Shown piece after piece: positions 18,289-25,979 of a DNA stretch of 64,000 bases. Numbering within the stretch: the first letter of the stretch is position 1; each line of letters starts with the position of its first letter. The stretch is from assembly GCF_019468465.1 (NCBI RefSeq), contig NZ_CP080519.1, positions 7,681,001 to 7,745,000 of the forward strand. The letters are read 5' to 3'. Origin of the DNA: Amycolatopsis sp. DSM 110486. GTDB taxonomy: Bacteria > Actinomycetota > Actinomycetes > Mycobacteriales > Pseudonocardiaceae. The translations under genes were made by a program, and so were the position numbers. Under the pieces are notes generated by a model. That model made no database searches. It saw nothing but the letters and a program-made list of their open reading frames with translations, and had not been told where the DNA came from.

Positions 18289-19044
18289 ATGGAAACGAAG
18301 GTGCTAGTGACGGGCGCGACCAGTGGCCTCGGACTCGCCATGGCGACCGCGCTCGCCGGAGCCGGGGCGCGCGTCGCGGTGAGCGGACGGTCGGGGCAGC
18401 GGGCGCGCGAGGTCGCCGCCGAGCTGCCGGGGGCGTTCGGGGTCGAGCTGGACGTGCGCGACGAGACGTCGGTGGCCCGCGCCGTCGAGGAGACGTGGTC
18501 GCGGCTCGGTGGGCTCGACCTGCTGGTGAACAACGCCGGGCTCGGCATGCGCACGGTCAACCCGCGGTTCATGACCGAGCCGCGGGGGTTCTGGGAAGTC
18601 CCGGTCGAGGGTTTCCGCCAGGTGGTCGAGACGAATCTGACGGGCTACTTCCTCGTGGCGCGGGAGGCCACGCCGCGGATGCTGGCCGCGGGTGGCGGGC
18701 GGATCGTGAACATCGCAGTGAGCGAGACGACCATGAGCAGGGCCGGGTTCGTGCCGTACGGCCCGTCGCGCGCGGGCAGCGAGTCGCTGTCGCGCGTGAT
18801 GGCGGCGGACCTGCGCGGCACCGGCGTCACGGTGAACCTGCTGCTGCCCGGCGGCGCGACCGTCACGGGGATGCTGCCGGACGCGCCCGCCGGCCACCGC
18901 TTCCTGGAGCCGGAGGTGATGGGGCCGCCCATCGTGTGGCTGGCCTCGGCCGAGGCGGCCGGGGTGCACGACGAGCGCATCGTCGCCGCGGAGTTCGAGC
19001 AGTGGCTGAGCGAGCGTGTCAGGCGCGGAACTGCGCCGGAGTGA
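18289..19044 (+). CDS. Short-chain dehydrogenase/reductase
   Basis: 251 residues, classical Rossmann SDR: TGATSGLG cofactor motif near residue 8, DVRD, NNAG near 83, and the IVNIAVSETT catalytic strand. The active-site YxxxK is YGPSR, so Arg replaces the catalytic Lys; the Ser strand reads VSETTMS. Redox capacity may be altered, or the enzyme may use another base. Its own MerR-type leaderless promoter separates it from the upstream gene. It overlaps the convergent GNAT gene by 26 bp. Confidence 0.85.
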   Translation: METKVLVTGATSGLGLAMATALAGAGARVAVSGRSGQRAREVAAELPGAFGVELDVRDETSVARAVEETWSRLGGLDLLVNNAGLGMRTVNPRFMTEPRGFWEVPVEGFRQVVETNLTGYFLVAREATPRMLAAGGGRIVNIAVSETTMSRAGFVPYGPSRAGSESLSRVMAADLRGTGVTVNLLLPGGATVTGMLPDAPAGHRFLEPEVMGPPIVWLASAEAAGVHDERIVAAEFEQWLSERVRRGTAPE

Positions 19045-19558
19045 ACGAGAAGACCGCGTACTCCCGGCCCGCGTGCGTGAAGTCGCCGACGTGTTTCATG
19101 CCGAGGTGCGTGTGGACGGCCAGCGACTTCTCGTTGGCGCGTTCGACGAACAGCACGCCCGCGGTGTGGTCGGCGAGGTGTTCGGCCACGGCGGCGAGCA
19201 GCAGCCGCACCACGCCCTGGCCGCGGTGGGCCGGCGCGACCGTGACGGGGCCGTAGAGGAACACGCCTTCGGTCAGGCCCGCGGCGCGCGCGACCTCGAC
19301 GGTGCGCCCGGGCGGGCCGTCGCCGGCCGAGTCCGCCGGTGACGTCAGGGCGACGCCGGCCGGTTCGCCGTCGTCCTCGGCGAGGTAGACGCCGGTGGTG
19401 GTGTCGAAGCAGGAGAGCTTTTCCTCGTCGAAGCTGCCCTGCACGAAGCCCTGCGCGGCGCGTTCTTCAGGGGGCAGGTCGAGTCCGCGGGCGCCGTCGA
19501 GCAGCGCGAGGACCGCCGGTCGGTCCGCCGGTCCGGACTTGCGCACCAAGATCGTCAC
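19019..19558 (-). CDS. GNAT-family N-acetyltransferase
   Basis: 179 residues with the acetyl-CoA motif VAPAHRGQGVVRLLLAAVAEHL (Q/RxxGxG/A form HRGQGV) and a following VLFVERANEKSLAVHTHLGMKHVGDF segment typical of GNAT strands 5-6. Acetyl acceptor unknown. Transcribed leftward; the divergent GntR gene starts 110 bp to the right. Confidence 0.85.
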   Translation of the reverse strand: MTILVRKSGPADRPAVLALLDGARGLDLPPEERAAQGFVQGSFDEEKLSCFDTTTGVYLAEDDGEPAGVALTSPADSAGDGPPGRTVEVARAAGLTEGVFLYGPVTVAPAHRGQGVVRLLLAAVAEHLADHTAGVLFVERANEKSLAVHTHLGMKHVGDFTHAGREYAVFSFTPAQFRA

Positions 19559-19610
19559 GGCTCCACCCTAGCGAGCGTGACCAGAGCCACGCGACAATAG
19601 TGGCGCTTGC

Positions 19611-19641
19611 ATTGTTGACAATCCAGGCGACACGCTAGTAT
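19611..19641 (+). promoter_or_regulatory. Promoter and operator of the GntR/PEP-mutase/amidohydrolase operon
   Basis: TTGACA (19615-19620) and TAGTAT (19636-19641) form a promoter with a short 15-bp spacer. The -35 lies inside ATTGT-TG-ACAAT (19611-19622), an interrupted palindrome of the kind FCD regulators bind, so autorepression by the downstream GntR is likely. Confidence 0.6.
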
Positions 19642-19668
19642 CCTGGGTGGCAGCACGAAGGGACGGCC

Positions 19669-20310
19669 ATGAAGAGCGAAGAGGTCGAGCTGCACCTGCG
19701 GGAGCGGCTGTTGCGCGGGGACTTCACGCCGGGCAGCCGGCTGCCGGAAGTGAAGCTGGCCGCCGAGCTCGGCACCACCCGCAACGCCGTCCGATCGGCC
19801 CTGCTGGCGCTCGAGTCGCGCAAGCTGGTGGAGCGGATCCCCAACGTCGGCACGGTCGTGGCAAAGGTCGACTTCGGCCGCCTGGAGGAGATCTACGACG
19901 TCCTCGAGGTGATGGAAGGCCTAGCCGCGCGGCTCGCGGCACAGCAGGCCGAACAGCAGGACTGGAAGGCGCTGCAGGAGCTTTTCGCGCCCAGCCGGCT
20001 CGACGACGCGGCCGCCAGCGGCGACCTCGAGACGTTCCTCGCGGCCATCGACTCCTACCGCGACACCGTGATCCGCTTGGCGGAGCAGGATTTCCTCGCC
20101 GAGACCCTCGCCGGCATCCAGGACCAGGCGCACCTGCTGCGGCGCCGGATCCTCATGACCCCGGGCCGGATGGAGGAGAGCCTCGCCGAGCACCGCGACA
20201 TCATCGAAGCCCTCGTGCGCGGTGACGCCGTCCGGGCCGAAGAGCTCAAGCGCCACAACATGAAAACCGCCCGCAAGCGGTTGCGCCGCTACCGCGATTT
20301 CCTCGTCTGA
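19669..20310 (+). CDS. GntR-family regulator, FCD subfamily
   Basis: 213 residues. Winged helix at about 5-70 (LHLRERLLRGDFTPGSRLPE, TTRNAVRSALLALESRKLVE) and FCD-like helical domain to the end with EHRDIIEALVRGD. First gene of a three-gene operon; the PEP-mutase-like gene follows after 15 bp. It likely senses an intermediate of the pathway those two enzymes catalyse. Confidence 0.9.
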   Translation: MKSEEVELHLRERLLRGDFTPGSRLPEVKLAAELGTTRNAVRSALLALESRKLVERIPNVGTVVAKVDFGRLEEIYDVLEVMEGLAARLAAQQAEQQDWKALQELFAPSRLDDAAASGDLETFLAAIDSYRDTVIRLAEQDFLAETLAGIQDQAHLLRRRILMTPGRMEESLAEHRDIIEALVRGDAVRAEELKRHNMKTARKRLRRYRDFLV

Positions 20311-20325
20311 CGAGAAGGAAGTTCC

Positions 20326-21228
20326 ATGCCGAACACACCGCACGAGCGCAGGAAGGCGTTCAAAGCCCTCCTCGCCGGACCCGGGCCGCTGGTGCTGCCA
20401 GGAGCGTACGACGCCTTCAGCGCCCGCCTGGTCGAAAAGGCCGGTTACCCCGCGACCTACCTGGGCAGTTTCGCCGCCGCCGCGTCGGCGTTCGGGCTGC
20501 CCGACGTCGGGCTCCTCACCTTGAACGAGATCGCCGAGCAGGCGCGCCGCGTCGTCGACGCCGTCGGCGTCCCCGTGCTCGCCGACGCGGAGAACGGTTT
20601 CTACGACGCCCCGAACGTCTGGCGCGCCGTGAAGGTCTTCGAGGACGCGGGCGTTGCCGGCGTGCACATCGAGGACAACCTGGGTGGCAAGCACACGTCG
20701 ATGCCCGCCGGGCTGCTTTCGGTGGAGCAGATGGCGAACAAGGTGCGCGCGGCGGTCGACGCCCGCACCGATCCCGACTTTCTCGTGATCGCCCGCTCCG
20801 ACGCGGCGTGGGTCGAGCACGACCTCGAAGGCTGCGTGCGCCGGCTCGAGGCCTACGCCGCGGCCGGTGCGGACATGGTGTTCGCGCCCGCCATCCCGGC
20901 GACCGACCTCAAGCGCGTGCGGGACCGGATCCCGGTGCCCGTGATGGTGCCCGGGGATCTGCTCGACGTGCCGGGTTCGGACGAGCCGTCGAGCACGATC
21001 GCGCAGTACGGCGAGGCCGGTGCCGACGTGGTTCTGTTGTGGTACACGGTGATCGGGGCCGCGTCGAAGAACGTCGCGGCGGTGCTCGACGCGCTGCGGG
21101 AAGGCAACGACGTGGCAGCGGTGAAGCACCTCGTCACCGAGCAGCACGCGTTCGAAGCCGCCATGGGCTACGACGAGTACGAAAAGCGCAGTGCGCGGTA
21201 CGCGAGCGGACAGGAGGCGCCGGCGTGA
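20326..21228 (+). CDS. Isocitrate lyase/PEP mutase superfamily enzyme
   Basis: 300 residues, a TIM barrel with the superfamily signatures PGAYDAFSARLVEKAG, YLGSFAAAASAFG, LADAENGF (metal-binding Asp/Glu) and GVHIEDNLGGKHTS. The loop that carries KKCGH in isocitrate lyase reads GGKH without Cys, so it is not a normal isocitrate lyase; oxaloacetate-hydrolase-like, 2-methylisocitrate-lyase-like or phosphonopyruvate-type chemistry is possible. It overlaps the amidohydrolase start (GTGA), a translational coupling that implies consecutive steps. Confidence 0.85.
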   Translation: MPNTPHERRKAFKALLAGPGPLVLPGAYDAFSARLVEKAGYPATYLGSFAAAASAFGLPDVGLLTLNEIAEQARRVVDAVGVPVLADAENGFYDAPNVWRAVKVFEDAGVAGVHIEDNLGGKHTSMPAGLLSVEQMANKVRAAVDARTDPDFLVIARSDAAWVEHDLEGCVRRLEAYAAAGADMVFAPAIPATDLKRVRDRIPVPVMVPGDLLDVPGSDEPSSTIAQYGEAGADVVLLWYTVIGAASKNVAAVLDALREGNDVAAVKHLVTEQHAFEAAMGYDEYEKRSARYASGQEAPA

Positions 21229-22502
21229 GCGGCGAGACCGTCTACACGGGAGCGCGCCTGATCACCGGCGAGCAGGTGCTCGACGACGCGGCGCTGGTCG
21301 TTCGCGACGGGGTGATCCGGCAGGTCGGCGCGGCGGCGGACATCGTGGCGGAAGGCACCGTGGTTTCCTTGCGCGGCAAGACGGTGATCCCCGCGATCGT
21401 GAACCCGCACGGCCACATCGGGTACATGCGCGGCACCACGTCGGACGCGAGGTTCTACTCGCGCGCCAACGTCGTCGATCACCTGCACCGGCTCGCGTAC
21501 TACGGCGTCAGCACGTTCCAGTCGCTCGGCACCGACCGCGACGACACCGAGCTCGCCGTCCGCGACGACCAGCGCGCCGGCACCCTCGGCGAGCGTGACG
21601 TCGCGCAGCTGTTCACGGCGGGCGCCGGAATCGTCGCGCCGACCCCGGGCGACACCAATGGCGGGCCGTTCTTCGCCGCCGACGCTGTGCACGAGGCGAC
21701 CGGCCCCGACGAGGTGCGCGCGTTCGTGCGCGGCCTGGCCGAGAAGCGGGTCGATGCCGTGAAGTTCTGGCTCGACAGCCGCCACGGCACCAAGGAGAAG
21801 CTCGGCCCGGAGATCTACGAGGCCGTGATCGACGAGGCGCACGCCCACGGCATCACCGTCGCCGCGCACATCTACACGCTCGACGAGGCGAAGGCCGTCA
21901 TCCGCGCGGGCGCCGACATCATCGCGCACCTGCCGCGCACGGGCACCGACGACGAGCTCATCGCGCTGCTCAAGGACAACAACGTCGCGGTGTTCACGTC
22001 GATGGCCATCCAGCGCCCGCCGGGTGAGGACTGGCTGGACGAGCCCGCGTTCGCGGACATCCTCCCGCGCGACGCGGTGGAGACCTTGCGCGCGACGATC
22101 CGCGAGAAGGCGCCGGAACCGCTGTTCGACACCGGCGCGGCCTACCGCGGCATGGAGAAGACGCTCGTCGCCCTGGCCGACGCGGGCGTGCGGCTGGTGT
22201 TCTCCGCCGACACGGGCCTGCTCGCGCAGATCATCGGCTTCGCCGAGCACCGCGAGCTGGAGGCTCTGGTGGCGGCCGGCCTGTCGCCGCTGGCGGCGCT
22301 GCGGCTGGCCACGGAGGTGTCGGCCGAGCTGCTGGGGCTGGCCGACCGCGGTTCGCTCACGGTGGGCAAGCGGGCGGACTTCGTTGTCCTGGACGAGGAT
22401 CCGCTGGAGGACATCACGGCGACCCGCCGCATTGCCGACGTGTACCTCGAAGGCACTCGCATCGACCGGGAAGGGCTGCGCAAGGGCTGGCAGAACGCCT
22501 GA
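21225..22502 (+). CDS. Metal-dependent amidohydrolase
   Basis: 425 residues. The composite beta domain (start and end, with GSLTVGKRADFVVLDEDP) encloses a TIM barrel with HGH near residue 64, a candidate carbamylated Lys in DAVKFWLD, HIYT, IAHLPRTG and SADTG, the usual two-metal ligand set of the imidazolonepropionase/prolidase-like group. It should hydrolyse a cyclic amide or similar bond. GTG start at 21225 overlaps the previous stop. With the upstream lyase it forms a two-step degradation unit of unknown substrate. Confidence 0.88.
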   Translation: MSGETVYTGARLITGEQVLDDAALVVRDGVIRQVGAAADIVAEGTVVSLRGKTVIPAIVNPHGHIGYMRGTTSDARFYSRANVVDHLHRLAYYGVSTFQSLGTDRDDTELAVRDDQRAGTLGERDVAQLFTAGAGIVAPTPGDTNGGPFFAADAVHEATGPDEVRAFVRGLAEKRVDAVKFWLDSRHGTKEKLGPEIYEAVIDEAHAHGITVAAHIYTLDEAKAVIRAGADIIAHLPRTGTDDELIALLKDNNVAVFTSMAIQRPPGEDWLDEPAFADILPRDAVETLRATIREKAPEPLFDTGAAYRGMEKTLVALADAGVRLVFSADTGLLAQIIGFAEHRELEALVAAGLSPLAALRLATEVSAELLGLADRGSLTVGKRADFVVLDEDPLEDITATRRIADVYLEGTRIDREGLRKGWQNA

Positions 22503-22514
22503 CCGACGCGATAC

Positions 22515-22552
22515 GCGGAAGGCCGGTGCCCGGACGGGTACCGGCCTTCCGC
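22515..22552. terminator. Hairpin terminator after the amidohydrolase
   Basis: Arms 22515-22532 and 22535-22552 pair over up to 18 bp with one G-U; the apical pairs must open to form the loop. It stands between two convergent genes and can serve both. Confidence 0.8.
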
Positions 22553-22602
22553 CGTGGACAGTCCCGGGGGACGGTGTGGTCCGGCCATGCCGTCCACTGT
22601 GG

Positions 22603-24225
22603 TCAGCCGCCGACCTTGCGGGCGCTGTCCGCCCAGTACCGGTCTCGCAGGCGGCGCCGCATGATCTTGCCCGAACCGGTCTTCGGCAGCTCGTCGACGA
22701 ACTCGACCGAGCGGGGCTTCTTGTAGCCGGCCAGGTGTTGCGCGCACATGGCGATCACATCGTCCGCCGTCACCGTGAACCCGGCGCGCACCACCACGAT
22801 CGCCTTCAGCGCCTCGCCCCACGTCTCGTCGGGCACGCCGACCACGGCGACCTCCGAGACTCCGGCGACGGTCGACACCACGTTCTCGATCTCCGTCGGG
22901 TAGACGTTGAATCCGCCGGTGACCACCATGTCCTTCTTGCGGTCCACCAGGTACAGGTAACCCTCGTCGTCGAACCGGCCGAGATCGCCTGTGCCGGCCC
23001 ACCCGTCCGGACCGAGGATCGCGGCCGTCGCGTCGGGCAGGTGCCAGTAGCCCATCATCGTCTGGTCACCGCGCACGGTGATCTCGCCGATCTCGCCGTG
23101 GCCGACTTCGGCGCCGGTGTCGTCGACGAGCTTGACCTCCACGAACGGGCTGACCCGGCCCGCCGACCCCAGCCGCGCCGGGATCCCGCCGGCCGGGTCG
23201 AACGCGTGGTCTCGCGCCGAGAGGCACGCGATCGGGATCGGCAGCTCGCTCAGCCCGTAGAACTGCACGAACACGTCGCCGAACTCCGCACGGGCGCGGG
23301 CGAGCCGGTCCGGGGCGATCGGCGAACCGGCGTACACCACGGTGTGCAGGGAGGAGTAGTCGCCGGGCCGCTGCTCGGCGGAGAGGACGAGCAGGTTCAG
23401 CATCGTCGGCACCATCGGGAGGATGGTCACGTGGTGGGATTCGATCAGTTCCAGCACCACTGCGGGGTCGAACTTGGCGCAGGTGAGGTGTGTGGCGCCG
23501 CGCACGAAGTACGCCGGCGCCACGTATCCGCTCAGGTGGCTCAGCGGCGCGACGTGCAGTACGAGATCGTCGTCGGCCGCCGGTGGCAGCTCGAGGAGTT
23601 CGTTGCGCACCATGGCCGCCCAGGCGGCGTGGCTGAGCGTGGCGCCTTTCGGCAGGCCGGTCGTGCCGCTCGTGTAGAGGATCGCCGCGGGGTCGCCGGC
23701 GTCGGGCTTCACCGGTCGAGCGGGTTCGGCCGCGCGCAGTTCGTCCAGTGTGGTGTCGCCCGGGCCGGCCGCGACCGCGACGACGTACCGGAGGTGGGGG
23801 AGTTCGGCGCGGATCCCGGCGAGCTGCCCGGCCCACGCGGCATCGGCGAACACGACGGACGCGGCGCAGTCGTTGAGGATGTGGACGACTTCGCGCACGT
23901 GCAGCCTGGTGCTGAGCGCGGTGCGCACGAGTCCGCTTGCGAACAGGGCGTGTTCGGATTCGAAGAACTCGAGTCCGTTCGCCAACAACAGCACACCGCG
24001 GTCACCTCGGCGCAAGCCCAGCGCGGTGAGCCCACCGGCGACGCGGTGCACGCGGTCGCCGAGCTCGCGGTAGGTGAGCGCGGTGTCGCCGTCGCGCACG
24101 GCGACGCGTGAGCCGAACTGGCGGTAGGCCCGTTCGTAGAGCTCCGCGATCGTGACCCGCGCGCAGACCGGCCGGTGCACCAGCCCGTCCGCGCCGGGTG
24201 TCGCCGTGGCTGTCCCGTCGAGCAT
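22603..24225 (-). CDS. Acyl-CoA synthetase (ANL superfamily, AMP-forming)
   Basis: 540 residues. The adenylation P-loop is YTSGTTGLPKG (about 178-188), followed by QFYGLSE, the WAGTGDLGRFDDEGYLYLVD hinge region (Asp in TGD) and the C-terminal PKTGSGKIMRR with catalytic Lys. It activates a fatty or aromatic acid to its CoA ester for the beta-oxidation-like genes to its right. The ATG at 24223-24225 has GGAGG 10 nt upstream, so the longer frame is not used. Its promoter contains the shared TetR operator. Confidence 0.92.
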   Translation of the reverse strand: MLDGTATATPGADGLVHRPVCARVTIAELYERAYRQFGSRVAVRDGDTALTYRELGDRVHRVAGGLTALGLRRGDRGVLLLANGLEFFESEHALFASGLVRTALSTRLHVREVVHILNDCAASVVFADAAWAGQLAGIRAELPHLRYVVAVAAGPGDTTLDELRAAEPARPVKPDAGDPAAILYTSGTTGLPKGATLSHAAWAAMVRNELLELPPAADDDLVLHVAPLSHLSGYVAPAYFVRGATHLTCAKFDPAVVLELIESHHVTILPMVPTMLNLLVLSAEQRPGDYSSLHTVVYAGSPIAPDRLARARAEFGDVFVQFYGLSELPIPIACLSARDHAFDPAGGIPARLGSAGRVSPFVEVKLVDDTGAEVGHGEIGEITVRGDQTMMGYWHLPDATAAILGPDGWAGTGDLGRFDDEGYLYLVDRKKDMVVTGGFNVYPTEIENVVSTVAGVSEVAVVGVPDETWGEALKAIVVVRAGFTVTADDVIAMCAQHLAGYKKPRSVEFVDELPKTGSGKIMRRRLRDRYWADSARKVGG

Positions 24226-24259
24226 CGTCGCCCAACCTCCTTCGCCGAACACGGTCGTT

Positions 24260-24273
24260 GGACCGATCGGTCC
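24260..24273. promoter_or_regulatory. TetR operator copy 1
   Basis: GGACCGATCGGTCC, a perfect 14-bp palindrome in the 5' leader of the acyl-CoA synthetase gene, 35 bp upstream of its ATG. A repressor here would block elongation or reinforce the operator at 24304. Confidence 0.75.
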
Positions 24274-24294
24274 GAGCACTTCTCCTGGTTGGAG

Positions 24295-24323
24295 ATTATG
24301 CTTGTACCGATCGGTATAAACAA
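24295..24323 (-). promoter_or_regulatory. Acyl-CoA synthetase promoter with TetR operator copy 2
   Basis: On the minus strand TTGTTT (24318-24323) and CATAAT (24295-24300) are exactly 17 bp apart, and the spacer holds GTACCGATCGGTAT (24304-24317). The same architecture appears at the thiolase and MHS transporter promoters. Confidence 0.75.
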
Positions 24324-24375
24324 GGGTCGCTGGTTCAGTGGCAGCGGAGAGACGCGCGACGCAGCCGTGTGATCT

Positions 24376-24389
24376 GGATCGATCGGTCC
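24376..24389. promoter_or_regulatory. TetR operator copy 3
   Basis: GGATCGATCGGTCC differs from the perfect palindrome by one base and lies 21 bp upstream of the DsbA-like gene, so that gene belongs to the same regulon. Confidence 0.65.
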
Positions 24390-24410
24390 AAGCACCGGTA
24401 CGCTCACCGC

Positions 24411-25139
24411 ATGAGCGACCCCGATCTGCACTTCTACTTCGACCCCGTCTGCCCCTTCGCCTGGATGACGAGCAAGTGGGTGCGCACCGTCGCGCGGCTG
24501 AAGCAGTACGACGTCGAGTGGCGGTTCATCTCGTTGCGCCTGCTCAACTCGCACATCGACTACGCAGCGCACTTCCCGCCGGAGTACGAGGAGTCGCACA
24601 CGTCGGGGCTGAAGCTGCTGCGCGTGGCCGCGCGGATCCGCCGCGACCACGGACCCGAGCCGATCGGCGCCTTCTACGAGAAGCTGGGGCAGGAGACGTT
24701 CGAGCAGGACGCCGTCCCCGGTGGCACGGCCGCCGCGGTGCACCGAGGCGTGCGCGACCTCGCGACCATGGCACTCGACGTCTGCGGGCTTCCGCACGAG
24801 TACGCCGACGCGCTCGAGGACGACACCTGGGACGCCGTGATCCAGGCGGAGACCGACGTCGCCCTGACGCTGACGGGCAAGGACGTCGGCACGCCGATCC
24901 TGCACTTCGAGCCGCCGCGCGGCACCGCGCTGTTCGGCCCGGTGATCAGCCGGCTGCCCTCTGACGACGAGGCGGTCGAGCTGTGGGACCACGTCGTGGC
25001 GTTGTCGCGTTTCCCGGGTTTCGCCGAGCTCAAGCGCAGCCTGCGCGAGCAGCCGCAGCTGCCGGCCTTCGGCGTCAGCGCGGGCGAAGCCGGCAAGCAG
25101 GAGGACTGGCACGGCGGGAGCCGTCGGCAGAAGAAGTGA
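24411..25139 (+). CDS. DsbA-fold protein, mycothiol-reductase (Rv2466c)-like
   Basis: 242 residues with a thioredoxin/DsbA fold opening LHFYFDPVCPFAWMTSKWV, resembling mycothiol-dependent reductases of the Rv2466c group. The usual CPxC is CPFA, so only the first active-site Cys (about residue 14) remains, favouring a monothiol mechanism or an isomerase/transferase role such as that of chromene-carboxylate isomerases. A cis-Pro follows GTPILHFEPP. It is expressed from the shared TetR-controlled region divergent from the acyl-CoA synthetase, suggesting a role in the same catabolic pathway. Confidence 0.75.
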   Translation: MSDPDLHFYFDPVCPFAWMTSKWVRTVARLKQYDVEWRFISLRLLNSHIDYAAHFPPEYEESHTSGLKLLRVAARIRRDHGPEPIGAFYEKLGQETFEQDAVPGGTAAAVHRGVRDLATMALDVCGLPHEYADALEDDTWDAVIQAETDVALTLTGKDVGTPILHFEPPRGTALFGPVISRLPSDDEAVELWDHVVALSRFPGFAELKRSLREQPQLPAFGVSAGEAGKQEDWHGGSRRQKK

Positions 25140-25215
25140 GACTGCGCCCGCGCGGCTGGTCGACCTGCCGGGACCTCGCCCTCGCGTCGGGACGGGGCCT
25201 CCGGCGGATATCCTT

Positions 25216-25229
25216 GGAACGTTCGGTCC
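25216..25229. promoter_or_regulatory. TetR operator copy 4 (degenerate)
   Basis: GGAACGTTCGGTCC keeps the outer half-sites of the consensus but has a changed centre. It lies 28 bp before the TetR ATG, consistent with weaker autoregulation. Confidence 0.6.
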
Positions 25230-25257
25230 ACGAGGGGTGAAGGCGGGCGTCGGCGAG

Positions 25258-25836
25258 ATGACGGTGACGGGATTCGAGGCGAACCGGGCACGCGTGATCG
25301 GCATCGCGGCCGAGCTGTTCGCGCGGAACGGTTACCACGGCACCGGGATCGCCGAGCTCGGCACCGCCGCGGGTCTCGGGCGGGGCGCGCTGTACCACTA
25401 CATCGGCAGCAAAGAGGCCGTGCTCTACTCGATCAGCAAAGAGCAGGTCGACTCCATGAACGCCTACGCCGAGCAGCTGCTCGACGAGGACCTCGCCGCC
25501 GAGGAGCTGCTGCGGCGCATGGCCCGCGGGCTGCTGCGCAACATCGCCGAGCACCGCTCGGAGTGGGCGGTGTTCTTCCGCGAGTACACGGCGCTGACCG
25601 GCGAGTGGCGCGACCACGTGATCACCGCGCGCGAGCGCTATGAGGGCTACTGGCGCCAGGCGCTGGACAACGGCGTGCGCGCCAAGGTGCTGCGCCAGAC
25701 CCCGCGCCTGCTGGTGAAGGGCATCCTCGGCATGCTCAACTACACCTACCTCTGGTACGAGCCCGACGGTGAGCTGACGCCGGACGAGGTCGCCGACATG
25801 TTCCTCGACGCGTTGATCGAGGGCATCCGCGCCTGA
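25258..25836 (+). CDS. TetR-family regulator of the acyl-CoA island
   Basis: 192 residues. HTH at about 10-55 (ARVIGIAAELFARNGYHGTGIAELGTAAGLGRGALYHYIGSKEAVL), then a helical ligand domain with HRSEWAVFFREYTAL. The ATG at 25258 is preferred; a GTG seven codons upstream is possible but sits directly on its own GAGGGG. It lies in the middle of the operator-linked genes and is the obvious candidate to bind the seven ACCGATCGGT-type sites, probably released by an acyl-CoA. Confidence 0.9.
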   Translation: MTVTGFEANRARVIGIAAELFARNGYHGTGIAELGTAAGLGRGALYHYIGSKEAVLYSISKEQVDSMNAYAEQLLDEDLAAEELLRRMARGLLRNIAEHRSEWAVFFREYTALTGEWRDHVITARERYEGYWRQALDNGVRAKVLRQTPRLLVKGILGMLNYTYLWYEPDGELTPDEVADMFLDALIEGIRA

Positions 25837-25914
25837 CCCGGGCGCGCTCCGCTCAAGTTCGGCTCGCGTTTTCCTGATCGAATTTCCGTCACGGTCGGTC
25901 TTGTGCCCAATTTC

Positions 25915-25943
25915 TTGTACCGACCGGTCCATACAGGTATTGT
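25915..25943 (+). promoter_or_regulatory. Thiolase promoter with TetR operator copy 5
   Basis: TTGTAC (25915-25920), 17 bp, TATTGT (25938-25943). The operator GTACCGACCGGTCC (25917-25930) overlaps the -35 and the spacer, so binding should exclude RNA polymerase. Confidence 0.75.
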
Positions 25944-25979
25944 CCTCGGTGATTCCAGCGCCGGACACCGGGAGGACCC

